DNA of 10,870 nt, taken from a bacterium. Its GTDB lineage: Bacteria > Latescibacterota > Latescibacteria > Latescibacterales > Latescibacteraceae. Shown here one piece after another: positions 1 through 6,521 of this stretch. The stretch spans positions 1-10,870 of the forward strand of contig JAJFUH010000214.1 in the NCBI GenBank assembly GCA_021372535.1, given 5' to 3'. The notes beneath the pieces are model-generated. The model was not told where the DNA came from. It was given only the letters and a program-made list of their open reading frames with translations, and searched no databases. The translations under genes and the position numbers were made by a program. Within the stretch, counting starts at the first letter, position 1. Each line of letters starts with the position of its first letter.

Positions 1-1
1 A

Positions 2-103
2 TATAAATTCATTGCAAAAGCCGTATTTACGATAACAATAATAATTACAATGACCTTCCTGATCACGATGATTACCTCTCCTATAATATCATTTAGAACA
101 TAA
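2..103 (+). CDS. C-terminal fragment of a probable membrane protein
   Basis: An open frame enters from the left edge and ends at TAA 101-103, giving the last 33 residues of a protein whose start lies outside the window. The fragment is strongly hydrophobic (for example AVFTITIIITMTFLITMI), which fits a C-terminal transmembrane helix followed by a short polar tail. The stop codon lies inside the left arm of the hairpin at 97-129, as expected for a gene ending at a shared terminator. The family cannot be recognised from so little sequence. An open frame of this length could also arise by chance in AT-rich DNA; the hydrophobic composition and the position of the stop argue for a real gene. Confidence 0.5.
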   Translation, partial: YKFIAKAVFTITIIITMTFLITMITSPIISFRT

Positions 104-129
104 GGCCCGAATCAATCGGGCCTTATGTT
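97..129. terminator. Bidirectional hairpin terminator between convergent genes
   Basis: A perfect 14-bp stem pairs 97-110 (AACATAAGGCCCGA) with 116-129 (TCGGGCCTTATGTT) around the loop ATCAA. It lies between a plus-strand frame ending at 103 and a minus-strand gene ending at 161, so it can serve both. Neither side has a long T-run, so termination may be less efficient than at a textbook site, or the stem may also protect the 3' ends. Confidence 0.65.
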
Positions 130-160
130 ATATAAGGGAAAAGGGGAAGGAAAAAAGAAA

Positions 161-1915
161 CTACTTCAGCAGCGTCATTTTCATTGTCCTGGAATAATCA
201 CCACACTTGACAGTGTAGAAGTAGACGCCTGCCGAATATCCAGAAGCATTCCACGTTACTGAGTGGCTACCGGAACTCATGAACTCGTTTGCAATTGTAG
301 AAACCTTCTGGCCTGCTATGTTGAATACATCGATTGAAACGTTTCCCGCCTCAGGAATGATGAAGTTGATCATCGTTGTCGGATTGAACGGGTTCGGTGT
401 GTTTTGAGAAACATCAAAAGCGACTGGTCCAGCTTCCTCTACGTTTATCGGATTGCTGGTTATAATACCCTTCATTGAATCATGACCTAAAAACCACAAC
501 CCATCGCCCTGATCGCGAATGTTAATATACATGCCATCGAAAGTCGAACCATTTTGGCAGTATAACGGGCCGAATTTATATACCGAAGAATCTCCCGCAT
601 ACGTAAAAAGTCCAACACCGCTGCCATCAGGACCCATGACAGAAAAAGAAACCGCACCCATGCCGCACTGGCTGACCGAATAGAATTCATTTGCATCGAC
701 ATAAGCATCGAAACGCCACGGTGCAGAATCAGTAAAACACAACCAGGGAGTAGTGGAATCAACTTCCCATGATGTGTCATTGACATAATCACCATTCCCA
801 TTCATCCATAATGTAAGATCTTCATAGGAACCATCAAGGTATCTGTACGGGTCGGCCGCCATAAAGAGACAGAACCAGTATCCCATGAATAGTTTGTTAT
901 CTCTTGTATCAAGCCAGCCAGGACCGCCACTCTGGTATGTAGAAGGATTGACCTCTTTGGTGAAATCATCCACTTTGATATACATTTCCAGGGTTTGATC
1001 CGCAATTAATTCACCATCAAAGTCGATTATAGCCAATTTTGCATACGGATCAGGGTCAACAGTAGCTGATGCCGGGGTATACAAATAAGTTCTATCGGTG
1101 GTCATTCCGTGGCATCCTTCATCGAATGGAGTCTTTATTTCAACACCCCAGTCGGTATTACGCTCTGCTGTACCATTAGGAACCCACTTGTATTGCCATA
1201 TGGCTTTAGTCATGGCATTAAAATTGAATGCTGAAATATAGACAGTATTATAATCGGTGGGATTCAAAGCTATCCGGTCAGACATCATACGGCCTTGCCA
1301 ATCTACCGGTTTTGCGAAATCTGTTGTTTCGACAAGGGATGGATCGTCAGGATCGCCGCCAAGAATCCACTTCTTGCCAATACCGGTTTCTCGACCAGTA
1401 TTAAGAGTTATAAATGGATTTTGCAACGGCATTCCATTTTCACCGACTTCCCACAGTGTAGTCTTCATATAAGAAGGACTAACTATTTGAGGATCGGTGG
1501 CCCTTTTAGCTAAATTTGTATTATCAAATGCCCAGAGATAATAGGTATATTCACCCGCGGGAACCTTGCCACCGTCATTATCCTTACCATCCCAGGATAT
1601 GGTTTGTTTGCCAACGTCAAATTGTTTGGCAGTTGATAAATATACACAGGTGTCTATGCGATTTACATAATGCCACCCGAGATAACCATTGGTAACCTCA
1701 CCAATATCTTCCCCTTTATCCTTTGTATACACCGTGAATATTGTATATGCCGGGGTTCCAGTCACTGTCAGAGGAATTACCAGATTTGATCCATCAAAAT
1801 TATACTGAATTGCAGCTGGAGCGCTTAATCGTAGAGGGGTGGGGGAAAAATTAACACCAAAAGTTATGGCCGGCACTAGTAATAAACAACATAAAGCTAT
1901 TATAATTTTTTTCAT
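161..1915 (-). CDS. Secreted protein with FlgD-like / type IX sorting C-terminal domain
   Basis: A 584-residue exported protein of unknown specific function. Residues 1-20 form a clear signal peptide (MKKIIIALCCLLLVPAITFG). Residues about 103-131 contain the FlgD-like Ig signature ISWDGKDNDGGKVPAGEYTY. The central part (about 150-490) is rich in Trp, Tyr, Gly and Asp and looks like beta-strand repeats, possibly a propeller; no catalytic motif is evident. Residues 500-584 form the C-terminal sorting or Ig-like domain, with QNTPNPFNP at its start and a GxYxA-type GVYFY strand near its end. Such domains are used in the FCB group for type IX secretion or surface attachment. The start at 1915 is supported by AAAAGG (1925-1930, minus strand) about 9 bases upstream and by an in-frame TGA just before it. 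An AraC-type regulator lies upstream in the same direction and is a plausible controller. The domain calls are firm; the substrate is unknown. Confidence 0.85.
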   Translation of the reverse strand: MKKIIIALCCLLLVPAITFGVNFSPTPLRLSAPAAIQYNFDGSNLVIPLTVTGTPAYTIFTVYTKDKGEDIGEVTNGYLGWHYVNRIDTCVYLSTAKQFDVGKQTISWDGKDNDGGKVPAGEYTYYLWAFDNTNLAKRATDPQIVSPSYMKTTLWEVGENGMPLQNPFITLNTGRETGIGKKWILGGDPDDPSLVETTDFAKPVDWQGRMMSDRIALNPTDYNTVYISAFNFNAMTKAIWQYKWVPNGTAERNTDWGVEIKTPFDEGCHGMTTDRTYLYTPASATVDPDPYAKLAIIDFDGELIADQTLEMYIKVDDFTKEVNPSTYQSGGPGWLDTRDNKLFMGYWFCLFMAADPYRYLDGSYEDLTLWMNGNGDYVNDTSWEVDSTTPWLCFTDSAPWRFDAYVDANEFYSVSQCGMGAVSFSVMGPDGSGVGLFTYAGDSSVYKFGPLYCQNGSTFDGMYINIRDQGDGLWFLGHDSMKGIITSNPINVEEAGPVAFDVSQNTPNPFNPTTMINFIIPEAGNVSIDVFNIAGQKVSTIANEFMSSGSHSVTWNASGYSAGVYFYTVKCGDYSRTMKMTLLK

Positions 1916-1974
1916 GGCTCAAATCCTTTTGTTGAAATTTTATAAGACATTACAAGTTAATAACAGCCTTACAT

Positions 1975-2000
1975 TTAACATACAATCATATATCACCTCC
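1975..2000 (-). promoter_or_regulatory. Strong Shine-Dalgarno with a four-codon mini-ORF in the leader of the secreted protein
   Basis: On the minus strand GGAGGTGAT (1992-2000) precedes ATG at 1989-1987, which opens a frame of only four codons (M-I-V-C) ending in TAA at 1977-1975. It lies about 75 bases upstream of the secreted protein's start and has a better ribosome site than that gene. It may be a regulatory mini-ORF or the vestige of a lost gene. The rest of 1916-2189 is AT-rich and contains a minus-strand TATAAT (2065-2060) without a good -35. Confidence 0.3.
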
Positions 2001-2189
2001 GCGATTGATTTGATTGAAATGTTATATAACAAAAAACACGGTATGTAAAATACAGATACATTATAATATCATAAATATCTATTATTACCATATTTTCTAT
2101 TATATATTTAATAACTATTACTGAAATTAGTTTATTTCATGAAAAAATCAATAAACAGAAAAACTTTACTATGTGATTTTAGGATGAAT

Positions 2190-3728
2190 TTATTGTACTT
2201 CAAGAGGATTATTGTGTTTGAGGTATTTTTTGCGGAACAATCCGGGGGACTTTTTTTCTTTTTTTCTAAAAACGCGACAAAAATAAGACTGATCGTTAAA
2301 ACCAATTTCATTAGCAATTTCTGAAATAGGTTTATGTGTCGTAATCAGGAGCTTTTTGGCTTTCTCGATCCTCAACCGTATAAGAAACTCAGTAAAATTC
2401 AATCCACATTCATTTTTAAAGAGATTTCCAAAATACGAAGGAGATAAACATACAAATTGTGCAACTTCTTCCCTTGAGAGAGTTTCCTCTGAATAGTGTT
2501 CTTTGATGTATTCTATTGCATTTTTAATGTGGCTATCGAATACTCTTTCATCTTCATCTTTTGATTTAAATGTTTTTATAACCCTTATCGATATATAGGC
2601 AAGCATCACTGAAATAAGGAATCCTATGAAAACAAGATATTTTAAACTTAAAACTTTTTTGTCTACAAATATTATATTACCCCACTCACTCGGATTAAAT
2701 AAGTATCCGGCTCTTGTGGACCATCCGGCATAAAATTTATTTTCGTTTGCATAATCCTGGTCATTAGTCCATATTTCAAGCCCCATACTTTTTATATTCT
2801 TCTTATCAACATCCATTTTTTCCCAAGGTAATGCAAGTTCAATGATATATCCTTGATCAATATCTGTGGTATTGTTCAATGTACCTTGAACTGATACTGA
2901 CGCGTTTAAATTGTAATCCTCAATGCTTTCATACTGAACACCGTTAAAAACCATTGTACGTTGAAAAACCAAACCGGAGGCGCAGAATATATAACTCGGA
3001 TGATGTGAATCGCGGATTTGAGCATGATCATGAAGTGTATCAAGATATATTTCGATTTTATCTCCCAGTGGTATATTTTTAATTTTAGTATCATCTTTAT
3101 CAAAAGGACTTGTGACATACTTATCATATACTTTTATACCAAAATAGAGATTTTTTTTATCCCATGTTGAATAGACAATAATGTTATCATCATTGTTAGA
3201 AAAAACAATGCTGTCCTTTGGAGCCCACTCACTCAGATTACCGTCAATTATAACGGGTTTGTTTATTCTATGGGCAAGTAATTGTAAATCTTTAAAGTAT
3301 GGATTTCTATCAAGCACAATTTTAAGCCCATATCCATTTACTTTTCCCTGGGGGACACTGGATACATTGCCCAAACTGTCGGTAACATCACAATATAAAA
3401 TCAGGGCATCAAGGCATTGATCAGGAATATTGGAGCAATCCCAAAGGAATTCATAGGGAAAATCCTTAACTTCACCGATAAACTCTTTATGTATTTCCGT
3501 ACAAGTATAATCATAATAATGGGCATAAAATTTTACACTTTCAATTCCTGTCCCATTTGTTTTATCATTGACATCCACACATAGTTTTATTGAGTTAGTG
3601 GTGAGTATCGAGAATTCTTTAGGAGTTATCCAGAAATACGATGGGGGGATGGTATCGGTTTTATCTGAATAGACTTTTACGGAATTGCATAACAAAAATA
3701 TAAACAATATATAGAATCTTTTTTTCAT
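2190..3728 (-). CDS. Membrane-anchored AraC-family regulator with an extracytoplasmic CBM9-like sensor
   Basis: A one-chain transmembrane transcription regulator of 512 residues from the chosen start. Residues 1-21 are a signal peptide (MKKRFYILFIFLLC...). Residues about 27-125 look like an Ig-like domain (PPSYFWITP through TDSLGNVSS). Residues about 150-355 resemble a carbohydrate-binding family 9 / DOMON-like domain, with VIIDGNLSEWAP near the start, LYFGIKVYD, and GYIIELALPWEKM. Residues about 359-383 form one transmembrane helix followed by basic residues. Residues about 400-503 are an AraC/XylS DNA-binding domain with two helix-turn-helix units; the second contains ISEIANEIGFNDQSYFCRVFRK. 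Ligand binding outside would be relayed to DNA binding inside without kinase or receiver domains. The frame is open to 3815, but that start would lie inside the predicted promoter and would spoil the signal peptide, so ATG 3728 is preferred. No strong Shine-Dalgarno is seen. The ligand is unknown. Confidence 0.87.
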   Translation of the reverse strand: MKKRFYILFIFLLCNSVKVYSDKTDTIPPSYFWITPKEFSILTTNSIKLCVDVNDKTNGTGIESVKFYAHYYDYTCTEIHKEFIGEVKDFPYEFLWDCSNIPDQCLDALILYCDVTDSLGNVSSVPQGKVNGYGLKIVLDRNPYFKDLQLLAHRINKPVIIDGNLSEWAPKDSIVFSNNDDNIIVYSTWDKKNLYFGIKVYDKYVTSPFDKDDTKIKNIPLGDKIEIYLDTLHDHAQIRDSHHPSYIFCASGLVFQRTMVFNGVQYESIEDYNLNASVSVQGTLNNTTDIDQGYIIELALPWEKMDVDKKNIKSMGLEIWTNDQDYANENKFYAGWSTRAGYLFNPSEWGNIIFVDKKVLSLKYLVFIGFLISVMLAYISIRVIKTFKSKDEDERVFDSHIKNAIEYIKEHYSEETLSREEVAQFVCLSPSYFGNLFKNECGLNFTEFLIRLRIEKAKKLLITTHKPISEIANEIGFNDQSYFCRVFRKKEKKSPGLFRKKYLKHNNPLEVQ

Positions 3729-3746
3729 GATAATGGCCAAATATAA

Positions 3747-3778
3747 GTGAGACCTATGACGCTTGAAAATGTGACACC
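3747..3778 (-). repeat. Direct repeat, possible operator of the AraC-type regulator
   Basis: Two near-identical 8-mers on the minus strand, GGTGTCAC (3778-3771) and GGTCTCAC (3754-3747), differ at one base and are spaced 24 bases apart. They lie between the predicted promoter and the regulator's start. AraC-type dimers often bind direct half-sites spaced about two helical turns apart, so autoregulation is possible. Two short matches in one place are weak evidence. Confidence 0.22.
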
Positions 3779-3788
3779 TGATTAATAA

Positions 3789-3815
3789 ATTATGCTTTAT
3801 AACATAAAATGTCAA
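3789..3815 (-). promoter_or_regulatory. Candidate promoter of the AraC-type regulator
   Basis: The minus strand shows a perfect TTGACA (3815-3810) and CATAAT (3794-3789), 5/6 to TATAAT, separated by 15 bases, which is slightly short. Transcription would begin near 3783, leaving a leader of about 55 bases before the ATG at 3728. Confidence 0.45.
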
Positions 3816-3935
3816 ATTAATTAAACTATTAAGGATTCCTCTGAAATCAGCTTATAGAGCGTTGATTTTTAATTGCATAATCCTTCATTATTGTATATTG
3901 TAAAAAATGAGTATAAGATATTGATAATCAGTGAG

Positions 3936-4165
3936 ATGAATTATGATTAATGGCTGTTTGACATTGAACTCTGTTTTGAAGATTTGACACGGAACGGCGA
4001 CCTGCTGGTACGGTTGAACGCGTGGGTGGACTGGGAGATGATTCGACCCGATTTATCGTCTATCCGTGAAAAAGAGCGTGAAAGTCATGCGGCGGGAAAC
4101 CGTTCGGCGCGGCATTGATATTCATGGTGCCGGACTTCACATGTTTTCTGCATTCAGATTCAAAT
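3936..4165 (+). pseudogene. Decayed N-terminal fragment of an IS5-family transposase
   Basis: The frame from ATG 3936 reads M-N-Y-D, then a TAA stop (3948-3950), then LFDIELCFEDLTRNGD and LLVRLNAWVDWEMIRPDL up to TGA at 4116-4118. This matches the usual start of IS5-group transposases, in which a phrase like GDPLVRLNEVVDWELFRP precedes a KSNAGRKPFDVVLMFK segment. The second phrase is also present, but in another frame: from about 4091 the sequence reads GGKPFGAALIFMV. There is therefore at least one in-frame stop and one frameshift. Similarity fades by about 4165; the catalytic DDE part is missing and no inverted repeats were found. The family call comes from remembered consensus wording and no search was run. 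The right boundary is approximate. Confidence 0.7.
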
Positions 4166-4445
4166 AACCGGGGACCCTATTCTCTTTACAATAGGCAAGG
4201 TTCGGCCGATCGGGCTGAGGAGCCTGACTTACAACACACACCGTCGCGGGAAATGACTGGATACGCGCACCCGTAACGGGGGAACTATGGTGTTTCCGCC
4301 TTTCAAAACAGAGCGGATGAGCTCCTTTATGGGATTCACCGGAGCGGATTATTAGTTTCCCCAACTCCGATCGGTTGCTGTTTTTTCAAACGCTTCTCTC
4401 AACTGTCATTATCAGAGATGGCCTTGAGTTATCAAATATTCCTGT

Positions 4446-4472
4446 TCCGGGGTTATTCCGGATTTTTTTTTT
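4446..4472 (+). terminator. Terminator-like hairpin with a ten-T run
   Basis: TCCGG (4446-4450) pairs with CCGGA (4458-4462) around a 7-base loop and is followed directly by ten T residues (4463-4472). The stem is short but GC-rich. It would stop plus-strand transcripts from the transposase relic before the lipoprotein gene. Confidence 0.42.
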
Positions 4473-4511
4473 ATAAAATTGAACGGGCTATAAACCTTAT
4501 GGAAATGATAA

Positions 4512-4539
4512 TCGTCAAACCTGAAGAAGTGAATATAAT
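4512..4539 (+). promoter_or_regulatory. Candidate promoter for the CBM9-like lipoprotein gene
   Basis: TCGTCA (4512-4517, 4/6 to TTGACA) and a perfect TATAAT (4534-4539) are separated by 16 bases. Transcription would begin near 4546, giving a leader of about 65 bases before ATG 4611. A second TATAAT at 4549-4554 lacks a good -35. Confidence 0.35.
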
Positions 4540-4610
4540 ATCATATCATATAATGTAATATGGAATCAAGACATAAAAAAGCAACTCACCGGAAAAGGAG
4601 ATTCGAAGGA

Positions 4611-5480
4611 ATGAAAACGCTTATAAATCATATGGTTATTGTCAGTGTGATCTTTTTCATCATCGTTATATCCGGTGGTTGCGGAATGACTGAAGTTGAA
4701 AGCACATGGCGGGACAGGCCGGTTACTGTTGACGGTGTCGATGGCGGGGCAGAATGGGACAATGCCCGGTATAGTTTTGAGGAAGGGAAAGTATCGGTCG
4801 GGCTGCTCAATGATGAAAACACCTTGTACATCCGTCTTGCAACCCGTGATATCCGTCTTCAACGTCAGTTGATGGCTGCAGGATTCACGGTATGGTTTGA
4901 TGAAAATGGCGGAAAGAAGAAACTGTTCGGTATTCATTTCCCTTTGGGAATGAGGGGGGGCGGAAGACCGATGATGCGAAACAGGGATCAGGCCGAAAGA
5001 CCGGACGATTCTGTACAGCCTGAAGTATTCCAGGAATCAATGCAGAAAGAAATGGAGCTTCTCGGACCGGAGAAGGACACGCATACGGATATTTCTGTTG
5101 TCGATGCCCAGAAATATGGAATAAGCTGCCAGATAGGCAGTGTAAAAGGGAACCTCGTCTATGAATTGTGTATTCCACTCCTGCGAAGCGAATCACAACC
5201 CTACAGTGTCGGAACAAAGGGCTCGAAAGTGATAGGGATAGGATTGGCAACCGGTAAAATTAATTTTAATCAAATGAGAAACCGTGGTGAAGGCCGTAGT
5301 GGTGGCCAGGGCAGCACGGGTGGTGTGGGAAGACGGGGAGGAGGTGGCGGAGGAATGGGTGGCCCGGGAGGAAGGGGCGGAGGTCGAGGAGGTATGGGAG
5401 GGCCCGGTGAAACCTCAAAAACCGAATCGCTTGAGTTATGGTTAAAAACAACCCTTGCACTTTCGGTTGTCTCTTCATAG
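4611..5480 (+). CDS. Probable CBM9-like lipoprotein with a glycine-rich insertion
   Basis: A 289-residue envelope protein. Residues 1-23 form a hydrophobic export signal ending at Cys24 (VISGGC). The -3 residue is Ser rather than the usual Leu, so lipidation is likely but not certain. Residues about 30-110 and 155-215 resemble the CBM9 / DOMON-like beta-sandwich: PVTVDGVDGGAEWDNARYSF, LYIRLATRD, FTVWFDENGGKKKLFGIHFP. Residues 226-266 are about 60 percent Gly with Arg, Met and Pro, and sit just before a last predicted strand (ESLELWLKTTLAL), so they look like a long loop inside the fold. The start is chosen by AAGGAG (4595-4600), 10 bases ahead of ATG 4611. The ATG at 4560 would put 17 basic residues before the signal and is disfavoured. 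The function is unknown; a small gene follows 37 bases downstream in likely co-transcription. Confidence 0.75.
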   Translation: MKTLINHMVIVSVIFFIIVISGGCGMTEVESTWRDRPVTVDGVDGGAEWDNARYSFEEGKVSVGLLNDENTLYIRLATRDIRLQRQLMAAGFTVWFDENGGKKKLFGIHFPLGMRGGGRPMMRNRDQAERPDDSVQPEVFQESMQKEMELLGPEKDTHTDISVVDAQKYGISCQIGSVKGNLVYELCIPLLRSESQPYSVGTKGSKVIGIGLATGKINFNQMRNRGEGRSGGQGSTGGVGRRGGGGGGMGGPGGRGGGRGGMGGPGETSKTESLELWLKTTLALSVVSS

Positions 5481-5517
5481 TGGCGAATGGTATAAATAAT
5501 TCTGACGAGGTTTTTCC

Positions 5518-5715
5518 ATGGAAGAGCGGCGTGTTGATGAATGGTATGAAATTCTTGATGAATTGAACATACATCTTGAAGAACTGTTTAATGGTTGTGA
5601 TAATCCGCGTGTGTGCGAATTACTGATTCCGAGATTTCGACAAAAAGTTCAGGAGTTCCTTCTTGATGTGGAACACGAAAAGGAAATGCTTGAAAATATT
5701 AAGATTGGGGTTTAA
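5518..5715 (+). CDS. Small helical protein of unknown function
   Basis: A 65-residue, acidic, probably all-helical cytoplasmic protein: it has no signal peptide, many Glu, Leu and Arg residues in heptad-like spacing, two Cys, and a C-terminal stretch FLLDVEHEKEMLENIK that could form a coiled coil. GAGG (5507-5510) sits 7 bases before the ATG. It lies 37 bases after the lipoprotein gene on the same strand and probably shares its transcript. I do not recognise a family. The good ribosome site and protein-like composition support a real gene. The IS1-type insertion begins 26 bases after its stop. Confidence 0.65.
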   Translation: MEERRVDEWYEILDELNIHLEELFNGCDNPRVCELLIPRFRQKVQEFLLDVEHEKEMLENIKIGV

Positions 5716-5733
5716 ACGGAGTACTTATGAAAA

Positions 5734-5741
5734 TAATTTTT
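5734..5741 (+). repeat. Target-site duplication, left copy
   Basis: TAATTTTT immediately left of the insertion sequence, identical to the eight bases immediately right of it (6529-6536). Eight to nine bases is the usual duplication for IS1-family elements. Confidence 0.9.
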
Positions 5742-5762
5742 GAGAGTATCAACTAAATAGTG
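5742..5762 (+). repeat. Left terminal inverted repeat of the IS1-family element
   Basis: 21 bases, matching the reverse complement of 6508-6528 at 17 positions; the outer six bases GAGAGT are identical. Its inner end overlaps the predicted -35 of the transposase promoter. Confidence 0.9.
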
Positions 5763-5788
5763 GCATTCTGTATTTTTTGTTGTATATT
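5760..5788 (+). promoter_or_regulatory. Candidate transposase promoter at the left IS end
   Basis: GTGGCA (5760-5765, 4/6 to TTGACA), a 17-base spacer, then TATATT (5783-5788, 5/6 to TATAAT). The -35 overlaps the inner edge of the left repeat, as in IS1 itself. The expected start is near 5795, inside the 5' arm of the hairpin at 5790-5815. Confidence 0.4.
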
Positions 5789-5789
5789 A

Positions 5790-5815
5790 CTTCCGGAGAA
5801 CCCTTTATCCGGAGG
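5790..5815 (+). promoter_or_regulatory. Hairpin covering the transposase Shine-Dalgarno
   Basis: CTTCCGG (5790-5796) pairs with CCGGAGG (5809-5815), seven pairs with one T-G, around a 12-base loop. The 3' arm contains GGAGG (5811-5815), the ribosome site for ATG 5824. A transcript entering from outside would fold and hide the site; a transcript starting near 5795 would lack most of the 5' arm. Confidence 0.5.
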
Positions 5816-5823
5816 TGATTCCT

Positions 5824-6521
5824 ATGGACTGTCCCAGGTGTAAAAGTTCTCATGTGGTCAAAAACGGTTCTGTAAAAGGTGTTCACAAACATTTATGCCG
5901 AGCCTGTGGTTTTCAATTCACCCGAACTACGCCGCGTGGAAAACCACTAAAAACAAAGATATTGGCAGTAGTACTCTATCTAAGCGGTTTATCACTGAAT
6001 CGTATTGGGCAACTGTGCGGAGTTTCAGCGCAATCTGTTCTCAACTGGATCCGCGATTATGCGGCAGAACATGCTGAACGACCACGGCCCGAAGGACAAA
6101 CCGTCATCCTGGAATTGGATGAATTATGGCATTACCTCTGTAAAAAAAACAAAAACTCTGGGTCTGGACAGCTATGGATCGCATTACCGGTCAATTACTG
6201 GATTGGGAACTCGGCAACCGAGACTCCCAAACCCTCACCGGACTCCTGAAACAGCTTCACCAATACCATGTCACTATCTGCAATACAGACAAATGGGATG
6301 CCTATGCTGAACTTATTCCTGCCGATATGCTGGTTCAAACCAAACGGGAAACTACTATGATCGAAAGGAATAATAGTCGATTGCGTCATTGGTTCGGTCG
6401 ATTCCATCGAAGAACACTCATCGTCTCCAAATCAATTAAGATGGTCGATGCCACTTTAGCTCTTTTTGCAACATTCTGGGTAAATGGTTCTCATGAACAT
6501 CTTATATCACTACTAAATTGA
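5824..6521 (+). CDS. IS1-family transposase, two frames joined by -1 frameshifting
   Basis: The first frame runs from ATG 5824 to TGA 6247-6249 (141 residues). The second is open from 6144 to TGA 6519-6521 in the -1 frame. A -1 slip on the heptamer at 6144-6150 joins them into a 232-residue protein, the length I recall for IS1 InsAB'. The N-terminus has a zinc ribbon (Cys3, Cys6, Cys25, Cys28) and then a helix-turn-helix (LSLNRIGQLCGVSAQSVLNW). The catalytic residues are Asp99 (ELDELW), Asp156 (NTDKWDAY) and Glu181 (MIERNNSRLRHW), with 24 residues between the last two. The start is set by GGAGGTGAT (5811-5819) eight bases ahead; the GTG at 5815 overlaps that site. The unshifted product would stop soon after Asp99 and lack the catalytic triad, so it could act as a repressor. 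The shift could instead be a disabling indel in the A-run. Confidence 0.88.
6142..6150 (+). other. Slippery A-run (A AAA AAC) for -1 ribosomal frameshifting
   Basis: Eight A residues and a C. In the upstream frame the codons are AAA AAA AAC, so A AAA AAC (6144-6150) is in the correct phase for simultaneous slippage. The -1 frame has a stop (TAA 6141-6143) just before the site, so it can only be entered here. After the slip, reading resumes at CAA (6150-6152) and restores family-like sequence (QKLWVWTAMD). Confidence 0.75.

Larger units (their letters stand above)
4166..4559. other. Gene-free stretch: GC-rich block, then an AT-rich promoter region
   Basis: No convincing gene is seen. About 4165-4375 is GC-richer than its surroundings and has short hairpins, for example CCTATT (4178-4183) with AATAGG, and GGCT-GAGG-AGCC. 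An open minus-strand frame of 75 codons (4364-4137) runs through it, but its composition (His, Cys, Pro, Arg) does not look like a folded protein, and it overlaps the transposase relic. The block could be more transposon debris or a structured RNA remnant. About 4380-4559 is AT-rich and holds the terminator-like hairpin and promoter listed separately. Confidence 0.4.

Noticed and set aside
3728-3815. Longer start (ATG 3815) for the AraC-type regulator
   Set aside because: It would begin inside the predicted TTGACA and bury the signal peptide 29 residues in.
4200-4240. Possible ribozyme or group II intron end near GGCTGAGGAGCC
   Set aside because: No hammerhead core and no domain V-like hairpin could be recognised on either strand.
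4137-4364. 75-codon open frame on the minus strand
   Set aside because: The composition is unlike a protein, no clear ribosome site was seen, and it overlaps the transposase relic; described as part of the gene-free stretch.
5266-5574. Minus-strand frame opposite the glycine-rich region
   Set aside because: A Pro/His/Leu-rich complement of Gly codons, not a real gene.
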